DNA of 64,000 bases from Enterovibrio qingdaonensis. GTDB lineage: Bacteria; Pseudomonadota; Gammaproteobacteria; Enterobacterales; Vibrionaceae. The notes under the pieces were generated by a model. That model worked only from the letters and a program-made list of their open reading frames with translations, made no database searches and was not told the origin of the DNA. The DNA is taken from contig NZ_JAJUBB010000025.1 in assembly GCF_028683135.1 (NCBI RefSeq), positions 1 to 64,000 of the forward strand. The letters run 5' to 3'. The position numbers and the translations under genes were made by a program. Shown here piece after piece: positions 18,112 to 29,099 of this stretch; positions within the stretch are counted from its first letter, which is position 1, and every line of letters begins with the position of its first letter.

Positions 18112-20940
18112 ATGAGTGACTTTAAAGATACCTTAAACCTGCCGGAAACCGCGTTTCCGATGCGAGGTAATCTTGCTCAGCGCGAGCCACAGATGCTTAA
18201 GCGCTGGTATGACGAAGATCTTTACGGCGAAATCCGTAAAGCGAAGAAAGGCAAAAAATCTTTCATCCTGCATGACGGCCCTCCGTATGCAAACGGCAAT
18301 ATTCATATTGGTCACTCAGTAAACAAGATCCTTAAAGACATTATTATTAAGTCCAAAACATTGTCGGACTTTGACGCACCGTACGTACCTGGTTGGGACT
18401 GTCACGGTCTGCCAATCGAACTGATGGTAGAAAAGAAAGTCGGTAAGCCAGGCCAAAAAGTGTCTGCGGCTGAGTTTCGTCAAAAATGTCGTGAGTATGC
18501 TGCTCAGCAAGTTGAAGGCCAAAAAGCGGACTTCAAACGTCTGGGTGTGTTGGGTGAGTGGGACAAACCCTACCTGACAATGGACTTTGGTACAGAAGCA
18601 AACATCATTCGTGCACTGGGTAAAATCGCAGGCAATGGTCACCTTCACAAAGGTTTCAAACCTGTTCACTGGTGTACAGACTGTGGTTCTGCGCTAGCAG
18701 AAGCGGAAGTGGAATACGAGAACAAGGTTTCTCCGTCTATCGACGTTATGTTCCGTGCTGTAGACGAAGCAGCTGTGCTGTCTAAGTTTAAGATGACCGA
18801 AGGCCATGAAGGTCAAGGTGACGTGTCTATCGTTATCTGGACTACCACGCCTTGGACGTTGCCTGCTAACCGTGCAGTCGCTGTTTCAGACAAACTGGAA
18901 TATGTGCTGGTTCAAGTGGAAGGTGATACACCGCGTCGCTTGATCGTTGCATCTGAGCTGGCGAAAGACGTGATGGATCGTGCCGGTATCGAGCACTTCC
19001 ATAATCTGGGCTTCTGTAAAGGTGACGAGCTGGAGCTGCTGCGCTTCAACCACCCATTCTATAGCTTTGACGTACCAGTAATCTGTGGTGACCACGTGAC
19101 GACTGAATCTGGTACGGGTGTTGTTCACACCGCACCAGGTCACGGTCAAGAAGACTTCGTGGTAGGCCAGAAATATGGTCTGGAAGTGGCAAACCCTGTT
19201 GGTAGCAACGGCGTTTACCTGCCAGATACTGAGTTGTTTGCCGGCCAACACGTGCTGAAAGCGAACAACAGTGTATTGGACGTGCTGAAAGAGCATGGTG
19301 CGCTTTTGCATCACCACGCATACGAGCATAGCTACCCGCATTGCTGGCGTCACAAAACACCGATTATCTTCCGCGCGACTCCGCAGTGGTTTATCTCTAT
19401 GGAGAAAGCCGGTCTGCGTGCAAAAGCACTGGAAGAGATCAAAAACGTTCAGTGGATCCCTGAGTGGGGCCAAAACCGCATCGAAGCGATGGTTGAAGGT
19501 CGTCCAGACTGGTGTATCTCACGTCAACGTACGTGGGGCGTGCCAATCGCACTGTTTGTTCATAAAGAAACAGCAGAATTGCACCCGAATACCGTTGAGC
19601 TAATTGAAAAAGTGGCTCAAAAAGTTGAGCAAACTGGCATTCAAGCGTGGTGGGATCTGGACGCAGAAGAGATTCTGGGTGCAGATGCTGCAAACTACGA
19701 GAAAGTGCTGGATACGCTGGACGTATGGTTTGACTCTGGTGCGACGCACTACGCGGTTGTGAATCAGCGCGAAGAGTTCAATGGCCACGAAGCAGACATG
19801 TACTTGGAAGGCTCTGACCAACACCGTGGTTGGTTCCAGTCATCGCTGATGACATCTGTTGCCATTAAAAATGCAGCACCTTACAAGCAAGTTCTGACGC
19901 ACGGTTTCACCGTTGATGGTCAAGGCCGTAAGATGTCTAAATCTATCGGTAACGTTGTATCGCCTCAAGAAGTGATGAACAAGCTAGGTGGTGACATCCT
20001 GCGTCTGTGGGTTGCATCGACTGACTACACTGGCGAAATGACGGTGTCAGATCAAATCTTGAACCGCAGTGCTGATGCGTATCGCCGTATTCGTAACACC
20101 GCGCGTTTCTTGCTGGCTAACCTGAATGGTTTCAACCCAGAAACTGACATGGTTGCACCAGAAGACATGGTAGTTGCGGACCGTTGGGCGGTTGGCAAAG
20201 CGTTGGAAGCTCAGGAAGAAATCCTGAAAGCATTTGAAGAATGTAACTTCCACGCAGTGACTCAACGTCTGATGCAGTTCTGTTCTGTAGAAATGGGTTC
20301 ATTCTACCTAGACATCATCAAAGACCGTCAGTACACCGCGAAAGCAGGTGGTCATGCGCACCGTAGTTGTCAAACGGCACTGTTCCACATCGTGGAAGCG
20401 TTAGTTCGCTGGATGGCACCAATCATGTCGTTCACTGCTGATGAAATTTGGAACGAAATGCCAGGCAACCGTACCAAGTTCGTATTCACTGAAGTGTGGT
20501 ACGACGGCCTGTTCGGTCTGGGTGATGACGAGCAACTAAATAACGCGTTCTGGGCAGAGCTTCTGCGTGTACGTGGTGCTGTGAACAAAGTGCTAGAACA
20601 AGCGCGTAGCGAGAAAGTGCTCGGCGGTTCTTTGGAAGCAGAGATTACTTTGTACGCGAAGCCAGAATTTGCAGCGAAACTGCAAGCAATGGGTGACGAA
20701 CTGCGTTTTGTATTACTGACATCAAAAGCAGACGTTGTTGCAGCGGAAACGGCACCTGAATCAGCTGTGGCTACTGAAATTGAAGGTCTGGCTGTTGCGG
20801 TTGCGAAGTCTGAAGCAGAGAAGTGTGAGCGTTGCTGGCACCATGTTGCAGATGTTGGCACCATTGCGACTCACGAAACGATTTGTGGCCGCTGTGTGAG
20901 CAACATCGACGGTGAAGGCGAAACGCGCCAGTTCGCGTAA
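18112..20940 (+). CDS. ileS: Isoleucyl-tRNA synthetase
   Basis: 942 residues, class Ia synthetase. The HIGH motif is H-I-G-H in [12 protein letters not shown] (about residue 58-69) and KMSKS is intact in [10 protein letters not shown] near 603. The CP1 editing domain between them carries T-T-P-W-T-L and [11 protein letters not shown]. The C-terminal zinc site C-E-R-C-W-H-H and C-G-R-C is present, so this is the bacterial type-1 enzyme. Operon position ribF-ileS-lspA-fkpB-ispH is the same as in E. coli. Confidence 0.98.
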   Translation: MSDFKDTLNLPETAFPMRGNLAQREPQMLKRWYDEDLYGEIRKAKKGKKSFILHDGPPYANGNIHIGHSVNKILKDIIIKSKTLSDFDAPYVPGWDCHGLPIELMVEKKVGKPGQKVSAAEFRQKCREYAAQQVEGQKADFKRLGVLGEWDKPYLTMDFGTEANIIRALGKIAGNGHLHKGFKPVHWCTDCGSALAEAEVEYENKVSPSIDVMFRAVDEAAVLSKFKMTEGHEGQGDVSIVIWTTTPWTLPANRAVAVSDKLEYVLVQVEGDTPRRLIVASELAKDVMDRAGIEHFHNLGFCKGDELELLRFNHPFYSFDVPVICGDHVTTESGTGVVHTAPGHGQEDFVVGQKYGLEVANPVGSNGVYLPDTELFAGQHVLKANNSVLDVLKEHGALLHHHAYEHSYPHCWRHKTPIIFRATPQWFISMEKAGLRAKALEEIKNVQWIPEWGQNRIEAMVEGRPDWCISRQRTWGVPIALFVHKETAELHPNTVELIEKVAQKVEQTGIQAWWDLDAEEILGADAANYEKVLDTLDVWFDSGATHYAVVNQREEFNGHEADMYLEGSDQHRGWFQSSLMTSVAIKNAAPYKQVLTHGFTVDGQGRKMSKSIGNVVSPQEVMNKLGGDILRLWVASTDYTGEMTVSDQILNRSADAYRRIRNTARFLLANLNGFNPETDMVAPEDMVVADRWAVGKALEAQEEILKAFEECNFHAVTQRLMQFCSVEMGSFYLDIIKDRQYTAKAGGHAHRSCQTALFHIVEALVRWMAPIMSFTADEIWNEMPGNRTKFVFTEVWYDGLFGLGDDEQLNNAFWAELLRVRGAVNKVLEQARSEKVLGGSLEAEITLYAKPEFAAKLQAMGDELRFVLLTSKADVVAAETAPESAVATEIEGLAVAVAKSEAEKCERCWHHVADVGTIATHETICGRCVSNIDGEGETRQFA

Positions 20941-20967
20941 CCTAGCCTGTAACGATAGGATAGCTGG

Positions 20968-21480
20968 ATGAAAGATCTGACAGCGAAACAATCAGGACTG
21001 CGCTGGCTATGGCTAGCGCTTCTGGTCTTCGTGCTGGATATCGGTAGCAAGCTACTGGTGATGAATACGATGGGGTATGGTTGGTCGAATCGCATTGAGA
21101 TCCTGCCATTTTTTAACCTGCTCTATGTTCACAACTATGGCGCAGCATTTAGTTTTCTAAGTGATGCTGGTGGTTGGCAACGTTGGTTCTTTGCCGCCAT
21201 TGCTTTGGGTGTGTCGGGTATGCTTGCATACTGGATGCGTTGTACGCCAAGCAGCAATAAGATTTTAAACATTGCGTATGCGCTGGTCATTGGTGGCGCG
21301 ATTGGTAATCTGTTTGATCGATTGGTGCATGGTTTTGTGGTCGACTTCCTCGATTTTTATGTCGGAAATAGCCACTGGCCAGCCTTCAATCTTGCTGACA
21401 CCGCCATTTGTATCGGTGCCGGATTGATCATTTTAGATAGCTTCCTCGCTTCCAAGAAGCCGCAGGCCGAAGCCAAGTAA
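20968..21480 (+). CDS. lspA: Lipoprotein signal peptidase LspA
   Basis: 170-residue inner-membrane aspartyl protease with four membrane helices. Cleaves the signal peptide of diacylglyceryl-prolipoproteins. Catalytic aspartates lie in [14 protein letters not shown] and in F-N-L-A-D-T-A-I. It works after Lgt, encoded 12 kb upstream. Starts 27 bases after ileS. Confidence 0.97.
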   Translation: MKDLTAKQSGLRWLWLALLVFVLDIGSKLLVMNTMGYGWSNRIEILPFFNLLYVHNYGAAFSFLSDAGGWQRWFFAAIALGVSGMLAYWMRCTPSSNKILNIAYALVIGGAIGNLFDRLVHGFVVDFLDFYVGNSHWPAFNLADTAICIGAGLIILDSFLASKKPQAEAK

Positions 21481-21509
21481 GTGGGTTCGGTTCGCAACGA
21501 GTAAAAATA

Positions 21510-21541
21510 TTGGCGCTGGCTGCATCTGTAGTCGGCGCCAA
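21510..21541 (+). other. Hairpin in the lspA-fkpB gap
   Basis: Inverted repeat TTGGCGC/GGCGCCAA spaced by 17 bases, not followed by T. A second small stem GGCC-CCTA-GGCC with TTTTT (21593-21609) follows. The 184-base gap is large for this operon, so partial termination or RNA processing between lspA and fkpB is possible. Confidence 0.4.
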
Positions 21542-21664
21542 ATCGTATTAAAACAATGATAACCCGTCAGATCTTAAGGATTTGTCAGGAATGGCCCCTA
21601 GGCCTTTTTACGTTAACCAATGCTGGTTCATTGTGGCATTGGGAATGGCACCAAGGATGAGTCA

Positions 21665-22096
21665 ATGACAAAAATTAGCGCGAATAGCGAAGTGCTGATG
21701 CACTTTACGATCAAACTGGAAGATGGCTCGGTGGCAGACAGCACCAAAACCAGTGGAAAGCCAGCCAAACTGGTAATGGGTGACGGTAGTCTGACTGAGA
21801 ACTTCGAAAAGTGCTTAGTTGGTTTGTCAGAGGGAGAAGCGGCAAGTTTTACCCTTGAGCCCGATGACGCGTTTGGTCAGCCAAATCCAGATAATATCCA
21901 GCATATGGATCGAACGCTGTTTGTCGGTGATGCACCTGCCGAAGAGGGAACGATCATCGCTTTTGCGGGTCCAGGTGGACAGGAAATCCCCGGCGTGATT
22001 ACGGAAGTTGCGGGAGAGTCTGTCACGGTGGATTTTAATCACCCACTCGCCGGACATCGCGTTATCTTTGACGTGGAAATCGTAAAGGTCAGTTAA
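21665..22096 (+). CDS. fkpB: FKBP-type peptidyl-prolyl isomerase FkpB (SlpA)
   Basis: 143 residues. SlyD-like FKBP fold with an inserted IF chaperone domain. [15 protein letters not shown] and the E-x-F-E-K-C-L-V-G-L core of the FKBP domain are present. It lacks the C-terminal histidine-rich metal tail of SlyD, which identifies it as FkpB. Start 21665 (M-T-K-I-S-A) follows AAGGA at seven bases; an upstream in-frame start at 21620 has no homology support. ispH follows by 25 bases as in E. coli. Confidence 0.94.
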   Translation: MTKISANSEVLMHFTIKLEDGSVADSTKTSGKPAKLVMGDGSLTENFEKCLVGLSEGEAASFTLEPDDAFGQPNPDNIQHMDRTLFVGDAPAEEGTIIAFAGPGGQEIPGVITEVAGESVTVDFNHPLAGHRVIFDVEIVKVS

Positions 22097-22121
22097 GACC
22101 AGAGAACAAAAAGGCAAGCAA

Positions 22122-23066
22122 ATGAAAGTCATGCTAGCTAACCCGCGTGGGTTTTGTGCCGGTGTTGATCGTGCTATCAGCATCGTTGAACGCGCATTGG
22201 AACTTTATCAGCCACCAATTTACGTGCGTCATGAAGTGGTGCACAACCGTTTTGTGGTTGAAGGTCTGAAAGCGCGAGGTGCTGTGTTCGTTGAAGAACT
22301 GAATGAAGTGCCCGATGACAGCATCGTTATCTTTTCTGCACATGGCGTCTCCCAAGCTGTTCGCAATGAGGCAAAGTCACGTCAGTTGACGGTATTTGAT
22401 GCCACTTGCCCCTTGGTGACCAAAGTGCATATGGAGGTGGCTCGCGCGAGTCGTCGTGATATGGAAGTGGTCTTGATCGGTCATGCTGGACACCCTGAGG
22501 TCGTCGGCACAATGGGACAATATGCGAGCGAAGACGGTGGTATGTACCTGGTTGAAACACCAGACGATGTGTACACGCTCAATGTGAAAGACCCATCGAA
22601 TCTTCACTACGTGAGTCAGACCACGTTATCAGTGGACGAAACGGCAGACGTGATCGATACCCTTCGCAAGGTGTTTCCTGACATTCAGGGACCACGCAAA
22701 GATGATATTTGCTATGCCACCCAGAATCGCCAAGATGCTGTGCGTGATTTAGCAGCCCAATGTGATGTGATGATCGTGGTGGGCTCTAAAAATAGCTCTA
22801 ATTCAAATCGACTTCGAGAGCTAAGTGAGAAACTTGGCACACCCGCTTATCTGACCGATTGTGCGGAAGATGTTCAATTACAATGGTTTGACGGTAAAAA
22901 GAAAGTGGGTGTTACCGCAGGAGCTTCTGCGCCTGAAGAGTTGGTAAATCTCATTATCTCGCAAATAGAAGCCTTTGGCGGATTGGCGGTTGAAGAGCTG
23001 AAAGGGCGAGAAGAAAATATGTTCTTTGAAGTGCCTCGTGAGCTGCAAGTAAAACAGATTCAGTGA
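22122..23066 (+). CDS. ispH: 4-Hydroxy-3-methylbut-2-enyl diphosphate reductase IspH
   Basis: 314 residues. Last step of the MEP pathway, giving IPP and DMAPP. The three cysteines holding the [4Fe-4S] cluster are Cys12 (P-R-G-F-C-A-G-V), Cys96 (D-A-T-C-P-L-V) and Cys197 (D-I-C-Y-A-T-Q-N), the same numbers as in E. coli. A-H-G-V-S and G-H-x-G-H-P-E-V motifs are conserved. Last gene of the ileS operon, followed by a strong terminator. Confidence 0.97.
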   Translation: MKVMLANPRGFCAGVDRAISIVERALELYQPPIYVRHEVVHNRFVVEGLKARGAVFVEELNEVPDDSIVIFSAHGVSQAVRNEAKSRQLTVFDATCPLVTKVHMEVARASRRDMEVVLIGHAGHPEVVGTMGQYASEDGGMYLVETPDDVYTLNVKDPSNLHYVSQTTLSVDETADVIDTLRKVFPDIQGPRKDDICYATQNRQDAVRDLAAQCDVMIVVGSKNSSNSNRLRELSEKLGTPAYLTDCAEDVQLQWFDGKKKVGVTAGASAPEELVNLIISQIEAFGGLAVEELKGREENMFFEVPRELQVKQIQ

Positions 23067-23079
23067 TCTTCATCGAATG

Positions 23080-23109
23080 AAAAAAGGGAGCTTGTTGCTC
23101 CCTTTTTTA
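23080..23109 (+). terminator. Terminator after ispH
   Basis: Perfect stem AAAAAAGGGAGC/GCTCCCTTTTTT with 5-base loop. Confidence 0.93.
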
Positions 23110-23119
23110 CGCCCAGGTA

Positions 23120-23135
23120 GGTGATATACATCACC
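23120..23135 (+). promoter_or_regulatory. CRP/FNR-like palindrome upstream of dapB
   Basis: GGTGAT-ATAC-ATCACC is a 16-bp palindrome (except the centre) matching the CRP half-site GTGA with N6 spacing on both arms, and the FNR core TGAT-N4-ATCA. It lies about 85 bases before the dapB start. Which regulator binds cannot be told. Confidence 0.5.
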
Positions 23136-23194
23136 CTACGAAAAGAGTAGAGTTGAACGATAGTTAATGAAACAGTGTGAGATTAAGGCACTGA

Positions 23195-24025
<831 letters not shown>

Positions 24026-24034
24026 TGCCTAACT

Positions 24035-24060
24035 ATGCATTGAGCTTCGGCTGTATGCAT
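24035..24060 (+). terminator. Probable terminator after dapB
   Basis: ATGCAT/ATGCAT outer stem, mismatch, inner AGC-TTCG-GCT tetraloop stem, then GGTGTTTTC. The T-run is short. Confidence 0.5.
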
Positions 24061-24100
24061 GGTGTTTTCATCGAGTAAACGCAAAACTCATGTCGTGCCT

Positions 24101-24143
24101 AAAGGGGGCGTTTAAGTAACTTAAGTTGTTTAAATGGCCCTTT
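24101..24143. repeat. Imperfect 43-base palindrome
   Basis: AAAGGG and CCCTTT at the ends, TTTAA/TTAAA further in, and the perfect core AACTTAAGTT at the centre. It is too A/T-rich and interrupted for a standard terminator; operator or cruciform is possible. Confidence 0.45.
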
Positions 24144-24373
24144 GGTTGCTCTATTCTATAAATCGCGCCAAAACCATGATCAAACTGTGATTAGCGAAAC
24201 GGTTGCGTGATGAGCTTATTGTTTTTTGTCTCCATTTCTTCTCCTTCCATCGAAACTGCTACGTGTTCCCACGAAAAACCTGCTGACAATGCAAGATAAC
24301 CCTGACTTTTATGTGTTTGATTGGTAAAGATGACATTGCAGGCTATAAGTTGCATTCTTTTTTGGTAGACTAG

Positions 24374-24402
24374 TTGACAGATTTTGGTTCGATCTCTAGA
24401 AT
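24374..24402 (+). promoter_or_regulatory. Sigma-70 promoter of carAB
   Basis: TTGACA (24374-24379), 17-base spacer, TAGAAT (24397-24402). This gives a leader of about 100 bases before carA and would correspond to the pyrimidine-regulated upstream promoter P1 of E. coli. Confidence 0.75.
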
Positions 24403-24462
24403 GCGCGCAATTTGTCTAAAATCGCCTTTTGACGGTTTAGGCATTTATATGGAATGACTTAA

Positions 24463-24497
24463 TGCGAATTTATTTACTTTTTTTGCATTTTTATTGA
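24463..24497 (+). promoter_or_regulatory. Tandem ARG boxes (ArgR operator) before carA
   Basis: TGCATTTTTATTGA (24484-24497) matches 12 of 14 core positions of the ARG box TGAAT-W4-ATTCA; TGCGAATTTATTTA (24463-24476) matches 10 of 14. Their centres are exactly 21 bases apart, the spacing of paired ARG boxes bound by an ArgR hexamer. The pair ends just before the carA ribosome site. Confidence 0.5.
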
Positions 24498-24510
24498 TTT
24501 GGAGGTTGTC

Positions 24511-25650
24511 TTGAGCAAGTCTGCGCTCTTAGTCCTGGAAGATGGGACTGTATTCCGCGGTGAATCCATTGGTGCTGATGGAACTGCCGTTGGTGAAGTT
24601 GTTTTTAATACCTCGATGACGGGGTACCAAGAAATTCTCACCGACCCTTCCTATTCCCAGCAAATTGTTACTCTTACTTATCCTCACATTGGCAACACCG
24701 GTACTAATACCGAAGACGAAGAATCCTCAAAAATCCACGCTCAAGGCTTGGTAATTCGCGACCTCCCTCTTATTGCTTCTAATTTCCGTAATCAACAAAC
24801 GCTTTCTGATTACTTGAAATCTCAAAACATCGTCGGCATCGCTGATATCGATACGCGCAAATTGACCCGTCTGCTTCGTGAAAAAGGTGCACAAAATGGC
24901 TGTATCGTAGCCGGTGACAACCTCGATGAAGCTCTGGCTCTTGCTAAAGCGAAAGACTTCCCGGGTTTGAAGGGCATGGATCTCGCAAAAGAAGTGACAA
25001 CTGCAGAAGCGTATCAGTGGAAGCAAGGTTCATGGACATTGGAAGGTGGCCTGCCAGAAGCGAAAGATGACAGCGAACTGCCTTACCACGTTGTGGCTTA
25101 CGACTTCGGCGCAAAACGCAACATCCTGCGTATGCTGGTTGACCGCGGTTGTCGTTTAACGGTTGTTCCTGCACAGACATCAGCTGAAGAGGTTCTGGCG
25201 ATGAACCCAGACGGTGTCTTCCTGTCAAACGGCCCTGGCGACCCAGCTCCATGTACTTACGCGATTGAAGCGACCAAAGTATTCTTGGACAAAGGCTTGC
25301 CAATTTTCGGTATCTGTCTTGGTCACCAAATTCTGGCGCTGGCAAGCGGCGCACAAACAGTGAAAATGAAGTTTGGTCACCACGGTGCTAACCACCCGGT
25401 TAAAGACCTAGATCGCAACGTCGTCATGATCACTAGCCAGAACCACGGTTTTGCTGCGGATGAAGAAACGCTGCCAGAAAACCTGCGCGCAACACATAAA
25501 TCTCTGTTCGACGGCTCACTACAAGGCATCCACCGCACGGATAAGCCTGCATTCAGCTTCCAAGGTCACCCTGAAGCGAGCCCAGGTCCGCATGATGCGG
25601 CACCACTATTCGACCACTTTATTGAACTGATCAAGCAACACAGCGCGTAA
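24511..25650 (+). CDS. carA: Carbamoyl-phosphate synthase small (glutaminase) subunit
   Basis: 379 residues. Hydrolyses glutamine and channels ammonia to CarB to make carbamoyl phosphate for arginine and pyrimidines. Class I amidotransferase domain in the C-terminal half with catalytic Cys269 in F-G-I-C-L-G-H-Q and the later H-P-E-A-S-P-G-P-H. The start is a TTG at 24511 with GGAGG five bases upstream, giving (M)[11 protein letters not shown] as in relatives; an upstream TTG at 24499 would place the ribosome site inside the gene. carB follows after 15 bases. Confidence 0.96.
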   Translation: MSKSALLVLEDGTVFRGESIGADGTAVGEVVFNTSMTGYQEILTDPSYSQQIVTLTYPHIGNTGTNTEDEESSKIHAQGLVIRDLPLIASNFRNQQTLSDYLKSQNIVGIADIDTRKLTRLLREKGAQNGCIVAGDNLDEALALAKAKDFPGLKGMDLAKEVTTAEAYQWKQGSWTLEGGLPEAKDDSELPYHVVAYDFGAKRNILRMLVDRGCRLTVVPAQTSAEEVLAMNPDGVFLSNGPGDPAPCTYAIEATKVFLDKGLPIFGICLGHQILALASGAQTVKMKFGHHGANHPVKDLDRNVVMITSQNHGFAADEETLPENLRATHKSLFDGSLQGIHRTDKPAFSFQGHPEASPGPHDAAPLFDHFIELIKQHSA

Positions 25651-25665
25651 CCGGAGTAGCAGAGA

Positions 25666-28600
25666 ATGCCAAAACGTACAGATATTCAAAGTATTCTTAT
25701 TCTAGGCGCAGGTCCGATTGTTATCGGTCAGGCGTGTGAGTTCGACTATTCAGGTGCACAGGCGTGTAAAGCACTGCGCGAAGAAGGCTACCGTGTCATT
25801 CTGGTGAATTCTAACCCAGCGACCATCATGACTGACCCTGAAATGGCGGATGCGACTTACATCGAGCCGATTCAGTGGGAAGTTGTTCGTAACATCATTG
25901 CCAAAGAGCGCCCAGATGCAGTTCTGCCGACCATGGGTGGCCAAACAGCACTTAACTGTGCGTTAGAGCTTGAAAAGCATGGCGTTCTAGCTGAATTTGG
26001 CGTGGAAATGATTGGTGCAACGGCCGATGCGATTGATAAAGCAGAAGACCGTTCACGCTTCGACAAAGCGATGAAGTCAATTGGCCTTGAGTGTCCGCGT
26101 GCGGATACGGCAAAAACCATGGAAGAAGCTTACGGCGTTCTGGATATGGTTGGCTTCCCTTGTATCATTCGTCCTTCTTTCACCATGGGTGGTACCGGTG
26201 GTGGTATCGCTTATAACAAAGAAGAATTCGAAGAAATTTGTCGCCGTGGTTTGGATCTCTCTCCGACCAACGAGCTGCTAATTGACGAATCATTGATTGG
26301 CTGGAAAGAATACGAGATGGAAGTGGTTCGCGACAAAGCGGACAACTGTATCATCGTGTGTTCAATTGAAAACTTCGATGCGATGGGCATCCACACGGGT
26401 GACTCGATCACCGTGGCACCTGCGCAAACGCTGACAGATAAAGAGTATCAATTGATGCGTAATGCATCATTGGCTGTTCTGCGCGAAATCGGCGTTGAAA
26501 CGGGCGGTTCAAACGTACAGTTTGGTATCAACCCGAAAGATGGCCGTATGGTTATCATTGAGATGAACCCGCGTGTATCTCGCTCTTCTGCACTGGCATC
26601 AAAAGCAACTGGCTTCCCAATTGCCAAAGTGGCAGCGAAACTGGCTGTTGGCTTCACGCTGGATGAGTTGATGAACGATATCACTGGCGGCGCAACCCCA
26701 GCATCGTTTGAACCAACCATCGACTACGTTGTTACTAAAATTCCTCGCTTCAACTTCGAAAAATTTGCAGGCGCGAATGACCGTCTGACCACACAGATGA
26801 AGTCTGTGGGGGAAGTAATGGCAATAGGCCGTAACCAACAAGAATCGCTACAAAAAGCACTGCGTGGCCTGGAAGTCGGCGCGATGGGCTTTGACGAAAT
26901 GGTTGATTTGGATGCGCCAGACGCATTGACCAAAATCCGCCATGAACTGAAAGATGCAGGCGCGGAGCGTATTTGGTACATCGCTGACGCATTCCGTGCA
27001 GGCATGTCAGTTGACGGTGTGTTCAAGTTGACTAACGTTGACCGCTGGTTCCTGGTTCAGATTGAAGAAATCGTGAAACTTGAAGCAGAAGTGAAAGAGA
27101 ACGGCTTTGCAGGTCTGAACCAAGATGTTCTTCGTAAGCTGAAACGTAAAGGTTTTGCTGATGCGCGTCTGAGCAAACTGTTGGGTGTGGGCGAAGGCGA
27201 AATTCGTAAACTTCGCGACCAGTTCGATATTCACCCTGTCTACAAGCGTGTAGATACCTGTGCGGCTGAGTTCTCGTCTGATACAGCATACATGTACTCA
27301 TCATACGATGAAGAGTGTGAAGCGAATCCAACCGACAAAGACAAAATCATGGTGTTGGGCGGTGGTCCAAACCGTATCGGTCAAGGTATCGAGTTCGACT
27401 ACTGTTGTGTACATGCATCACTGGCACTGCGTGAAGACGGTTACGAAACCATCATGGTTAACTGTAACCCTGAAACGGTTTCTACAGACTACGATACGTC
27501 TGACCGCCTGTACTTTGAGCCTGTCACTCTGGAAGACGTACTGGCTATCGCACGTGTTGAAAAACCAAAAGGCGTTATCGTTCAATACGGTGGTCAAACA
27601 CCACTGAAATTGGCGCGCGCACTGGAAGCTGCGGGTGTGCCAATTATTGGTACTAGCCCAGATGCAATTGACCGTGCAGAAGACCGCGAACGTTTCCAAG
27701 CGGCAGTAGAGCGTCTAGGTTTGAAACAGCCAGAAAACGCAACAGTAACTGCCCTTGAGCAAGCCGTAGAAAAAGCGCGTGATATTGGTTATCCGCTGGT
27801 GGTTCGTCCTTCTTATGTTCTGGGCGGCCGTGCGATGGAAATCGTTTACGACGAAAGCGACCTTCGCCGCTACTTCAATGAAGCAGTGAGCGTGTCAAAT
27901 GAATCTCCAGTTCTGCTGGACCGTTTCCTTGACGACGCAACCGAAGTGGACGTAGATGCAATTTGTGACGGCGAGCGTGTCGTTATCGGTGGCATCATGG
28001 AGCACATTGAGCAAGCGGGCGTTCACTCAGGTGACTCTGCATGTTCACTGCCTGCTTATACGCTGAGCCAAGACATTCAAGATGAGATGCGTCGCCAAGT
28101 AGAGAAACTGGCATTTGAATTGGGCGTTCGCGGCCTGATGAACACCCAGTTTGCAGTAAAAGACGGCGAAGTGTATCTGATTGAAGTGAACCCACGTGCG
28201 GCACGTACGGTACCGTTTGTTTCTAAAGCGACAGGCGCACCACTGGCGAAAATCGCTGCACGTGTGATGGCTGGCCAGTCTCTTGAGTCTCAAGGCTTTA
28301 CGCAAGAAATCATTCCACCTTACTACTCTGTGAAAGAAGTGGTACTGCCATTCAACAAGTTCCCAGGTGTTGACCCACTGTTGGGCCCTGAAATGCGCTC
28401 TACGGGTGAAGTGATGGGTGTTGGCGATACCTTCGCAGAAGCGTTTGCAAAAGCAGACCTTGGCTGTGGTAAGACGTACACCGAAAAAGGTCGTGCTCTG
28501 CTGTCTGTTCGTAATAACGACAAACAACGTGTTGTTGATTTGGCGGCGAAACTGATCAAGCTTGGATTTGAGCTAGATGCGACACACGGTACAGCGGTTG

Positions 28601-28899
28601 TTCTGGGCGAAGCGGGTATTAACCCTCGTCTGGTCAATAAAGTACACGAAGGTCGCCCTCACATTCTTGACCGCATCAAGAACGGCGAGTACAGCTACAT
28701 CATCAACACCACTGAAGGTCGTCAAGCGATTGAAGATTCTAAAGTGTTGCGTCGCGGTGCATTGGCAGAAAAAGTGAACTACACCACTACGCTTAATGCG
28801 GCATTTGCGACCTGTATGGCGCATGCAGCGGTTGATATGTCTAAAGTAACGTCAGTTCAAGAGCTGCATGCTCGTGTTGCTGAGAAATACAGTAAATAG
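25666..28899 (+). CDS. carB: Carbamoyl-phosphate synthase large subunit
   Basis: 1077 residues in the standard order: two homologous ATP-grasp halves (about 1-400 and 553-935), an oligomerisation domain between them and a C-terminal MGS-like allosteric domain (from about 936) that binds UMP, IMP and ornithine. Each half opens with a glycine-rich G-x-G-P-x-x-I-G-Q motif ([11 protein letters not shown] and [10 protein letters not shown]). GGAG precedes the start. Codon use is biased as for a highly expressed gene. An ERIC-like element begins a few bases after its stop. Confidence 0.98.
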   Translation: MPKRTDIQSILILGAGPIVIGQACEFDYSGAQACKALREEGYRVILVNSNPATIMTDPEMADATYIEPIQWEVVRNIIAKERPDAVLPTMGGQTALNCALELEKHGVLAEFGVEMIGATADAIDKAEDRSRFDKAMKSIGLECPRADTAKTMEEAYGVLDMVGFPCIIRPSFTMGGTGGGIAYNKEEFEEICRRGLDLSPTNELLIDESLIGWKEYEMEVVRDKADNCIIVCSIENFDAMGIHTGDSITVAPAQTLTDKEYQLMRNASLAVLREIGVETGGSNVQFGINPKDGRMVIIEMNPRVSRSSALASKATGFPIAKVAAKLAVGFTLDELMNDITGGATPASFEPTIDYVVTKIPRFNFEKFAGANDRLTTQMKSVGEVMAIGRNQQESLQKALRGLEVGAMGFDEMVDLDAPDALTKIRHELKDAGAERIWYIADAFRAGMSVDGVFKLTNVDRWFLVQIEEIVKLEAEVKENGFAGLNQDVLRKLKRKGFADARLSKLLGVGEGEIRKLRDQFDIHPVYKRVDTCAAEFSSDTAYMYSSYDEECEANPTDKDKIMVLGGGPNRIGQGIEFDYCCVHASLALREDGYETIMVNCNPETVSTDYDTSDRLYFEPVTLEDVLAIARVEKPKGVIVQYGGQTPLKLARALEAAGVPIIGTSPDAIDRAEDRERFQAAVERLGLKQPENATVTALEQAVEKARDIGYPLVVRPSYVLGGRAMEIVYDESDLRRYFNEAVSVSNESPVLLDRFLDDATEVDVDAICDGERVVIGGIMEHIEQAGVHSGDSACSLPAYTLSQDIQDEMRRQVEKLAFELGVRGLMNTQFAVKDGEVYLIEVNPRAARTVPFVSKATGAPLAKIAARVMAGQSLESQGFTQEIIPPYYSVKEVVLPFNKFPGVDPLLGPEMRSTGEVMGVGDTFAEAFAKADLGCGKTYTEKGRALLSVRNNDKQRVVDLAAKLIKLGFELDATHGTAVVLGEAGINPRLVNKVHEGRPHILDRIKNGEYSYIINTTEGRQAIEDSKVLRRGALAEKVNYTTTLNAAFATCMAHAAVDMSKVTSVQELHARVAEKYSK

Positions 28900-28904
28900 A
28901 AACA

Positions 28905-29027
28905 CTCTTCAAACGAGTTGGAGTCGCAGCCAAGTGGTAAGTGAGTAAATCCCCATGAGCATAGTCAGCTATGTGATTGGAGTGAACGAATACAGCCAAC
29001 GAAGCAGCGACTTCAATGAGAAAGAGA
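28905..29027 (+). repeat. ERIC-like repetitive element
   Basis: About 120 bases resembling the enterobacterial repetitive intergenic consensus. The core GTGAGTAAATCCCCATGAGC (28941-28960) and CTATGTGATTGGAGTGAACG (28969-28988), followed by ACAGCCAACGAAGCAGCGAC, line up with the ERIC core around the usual ERIC primer sites. The element is an imperfect palindrome: GAGTCGC.AGCCAA on the left faces GCCAAC.GCGACTTC on the right, with a CATAG-TCAG-CTATG hairpin at the centre. It lies in the 3' untranslated region of carB, the typical ERIC setting. Confidence 0.8.
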
Positions 29028-29071
29028 AAAACTAATGAGTCGGCAGGAAGCCGGCCGTTTAGATAACCTCC

Positions 29072-29099
29072 TTGCCCGCCAGATTGGCGGGCTTTTTTG
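29072..29099 (+). terminator. Terminator of carAB
   Basis: GCCCGCC-AGATT-GGCGGGC stem followed by T6, downstream of the ERIC-like element. Confidence 0.93.

Larger units (their letters stand above)
24061..24510. other. carAB upstream region
   Basis: About 450 bases without a convincing gene. It contains a 43-base imperfect palindrome (24101-24143) centred on AACTTAAGTT, a pyrimidine-rich stretch near 24220-24255, a strong promoter at 24374-24402 and two ARG-box-like sequences just before carA. In E. coli carAB has two promoters, one controlled by pyrimidines and one by arginine; the length and contents here fit the same plan. Confidence 0.6.

Noticed and set aside
24210-24299. 29-codon frame in the carA upstream region
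   Set aside because: No ribosome-binding site, no stem after it that would make an attenuator, and it ends before the carAB promoter.
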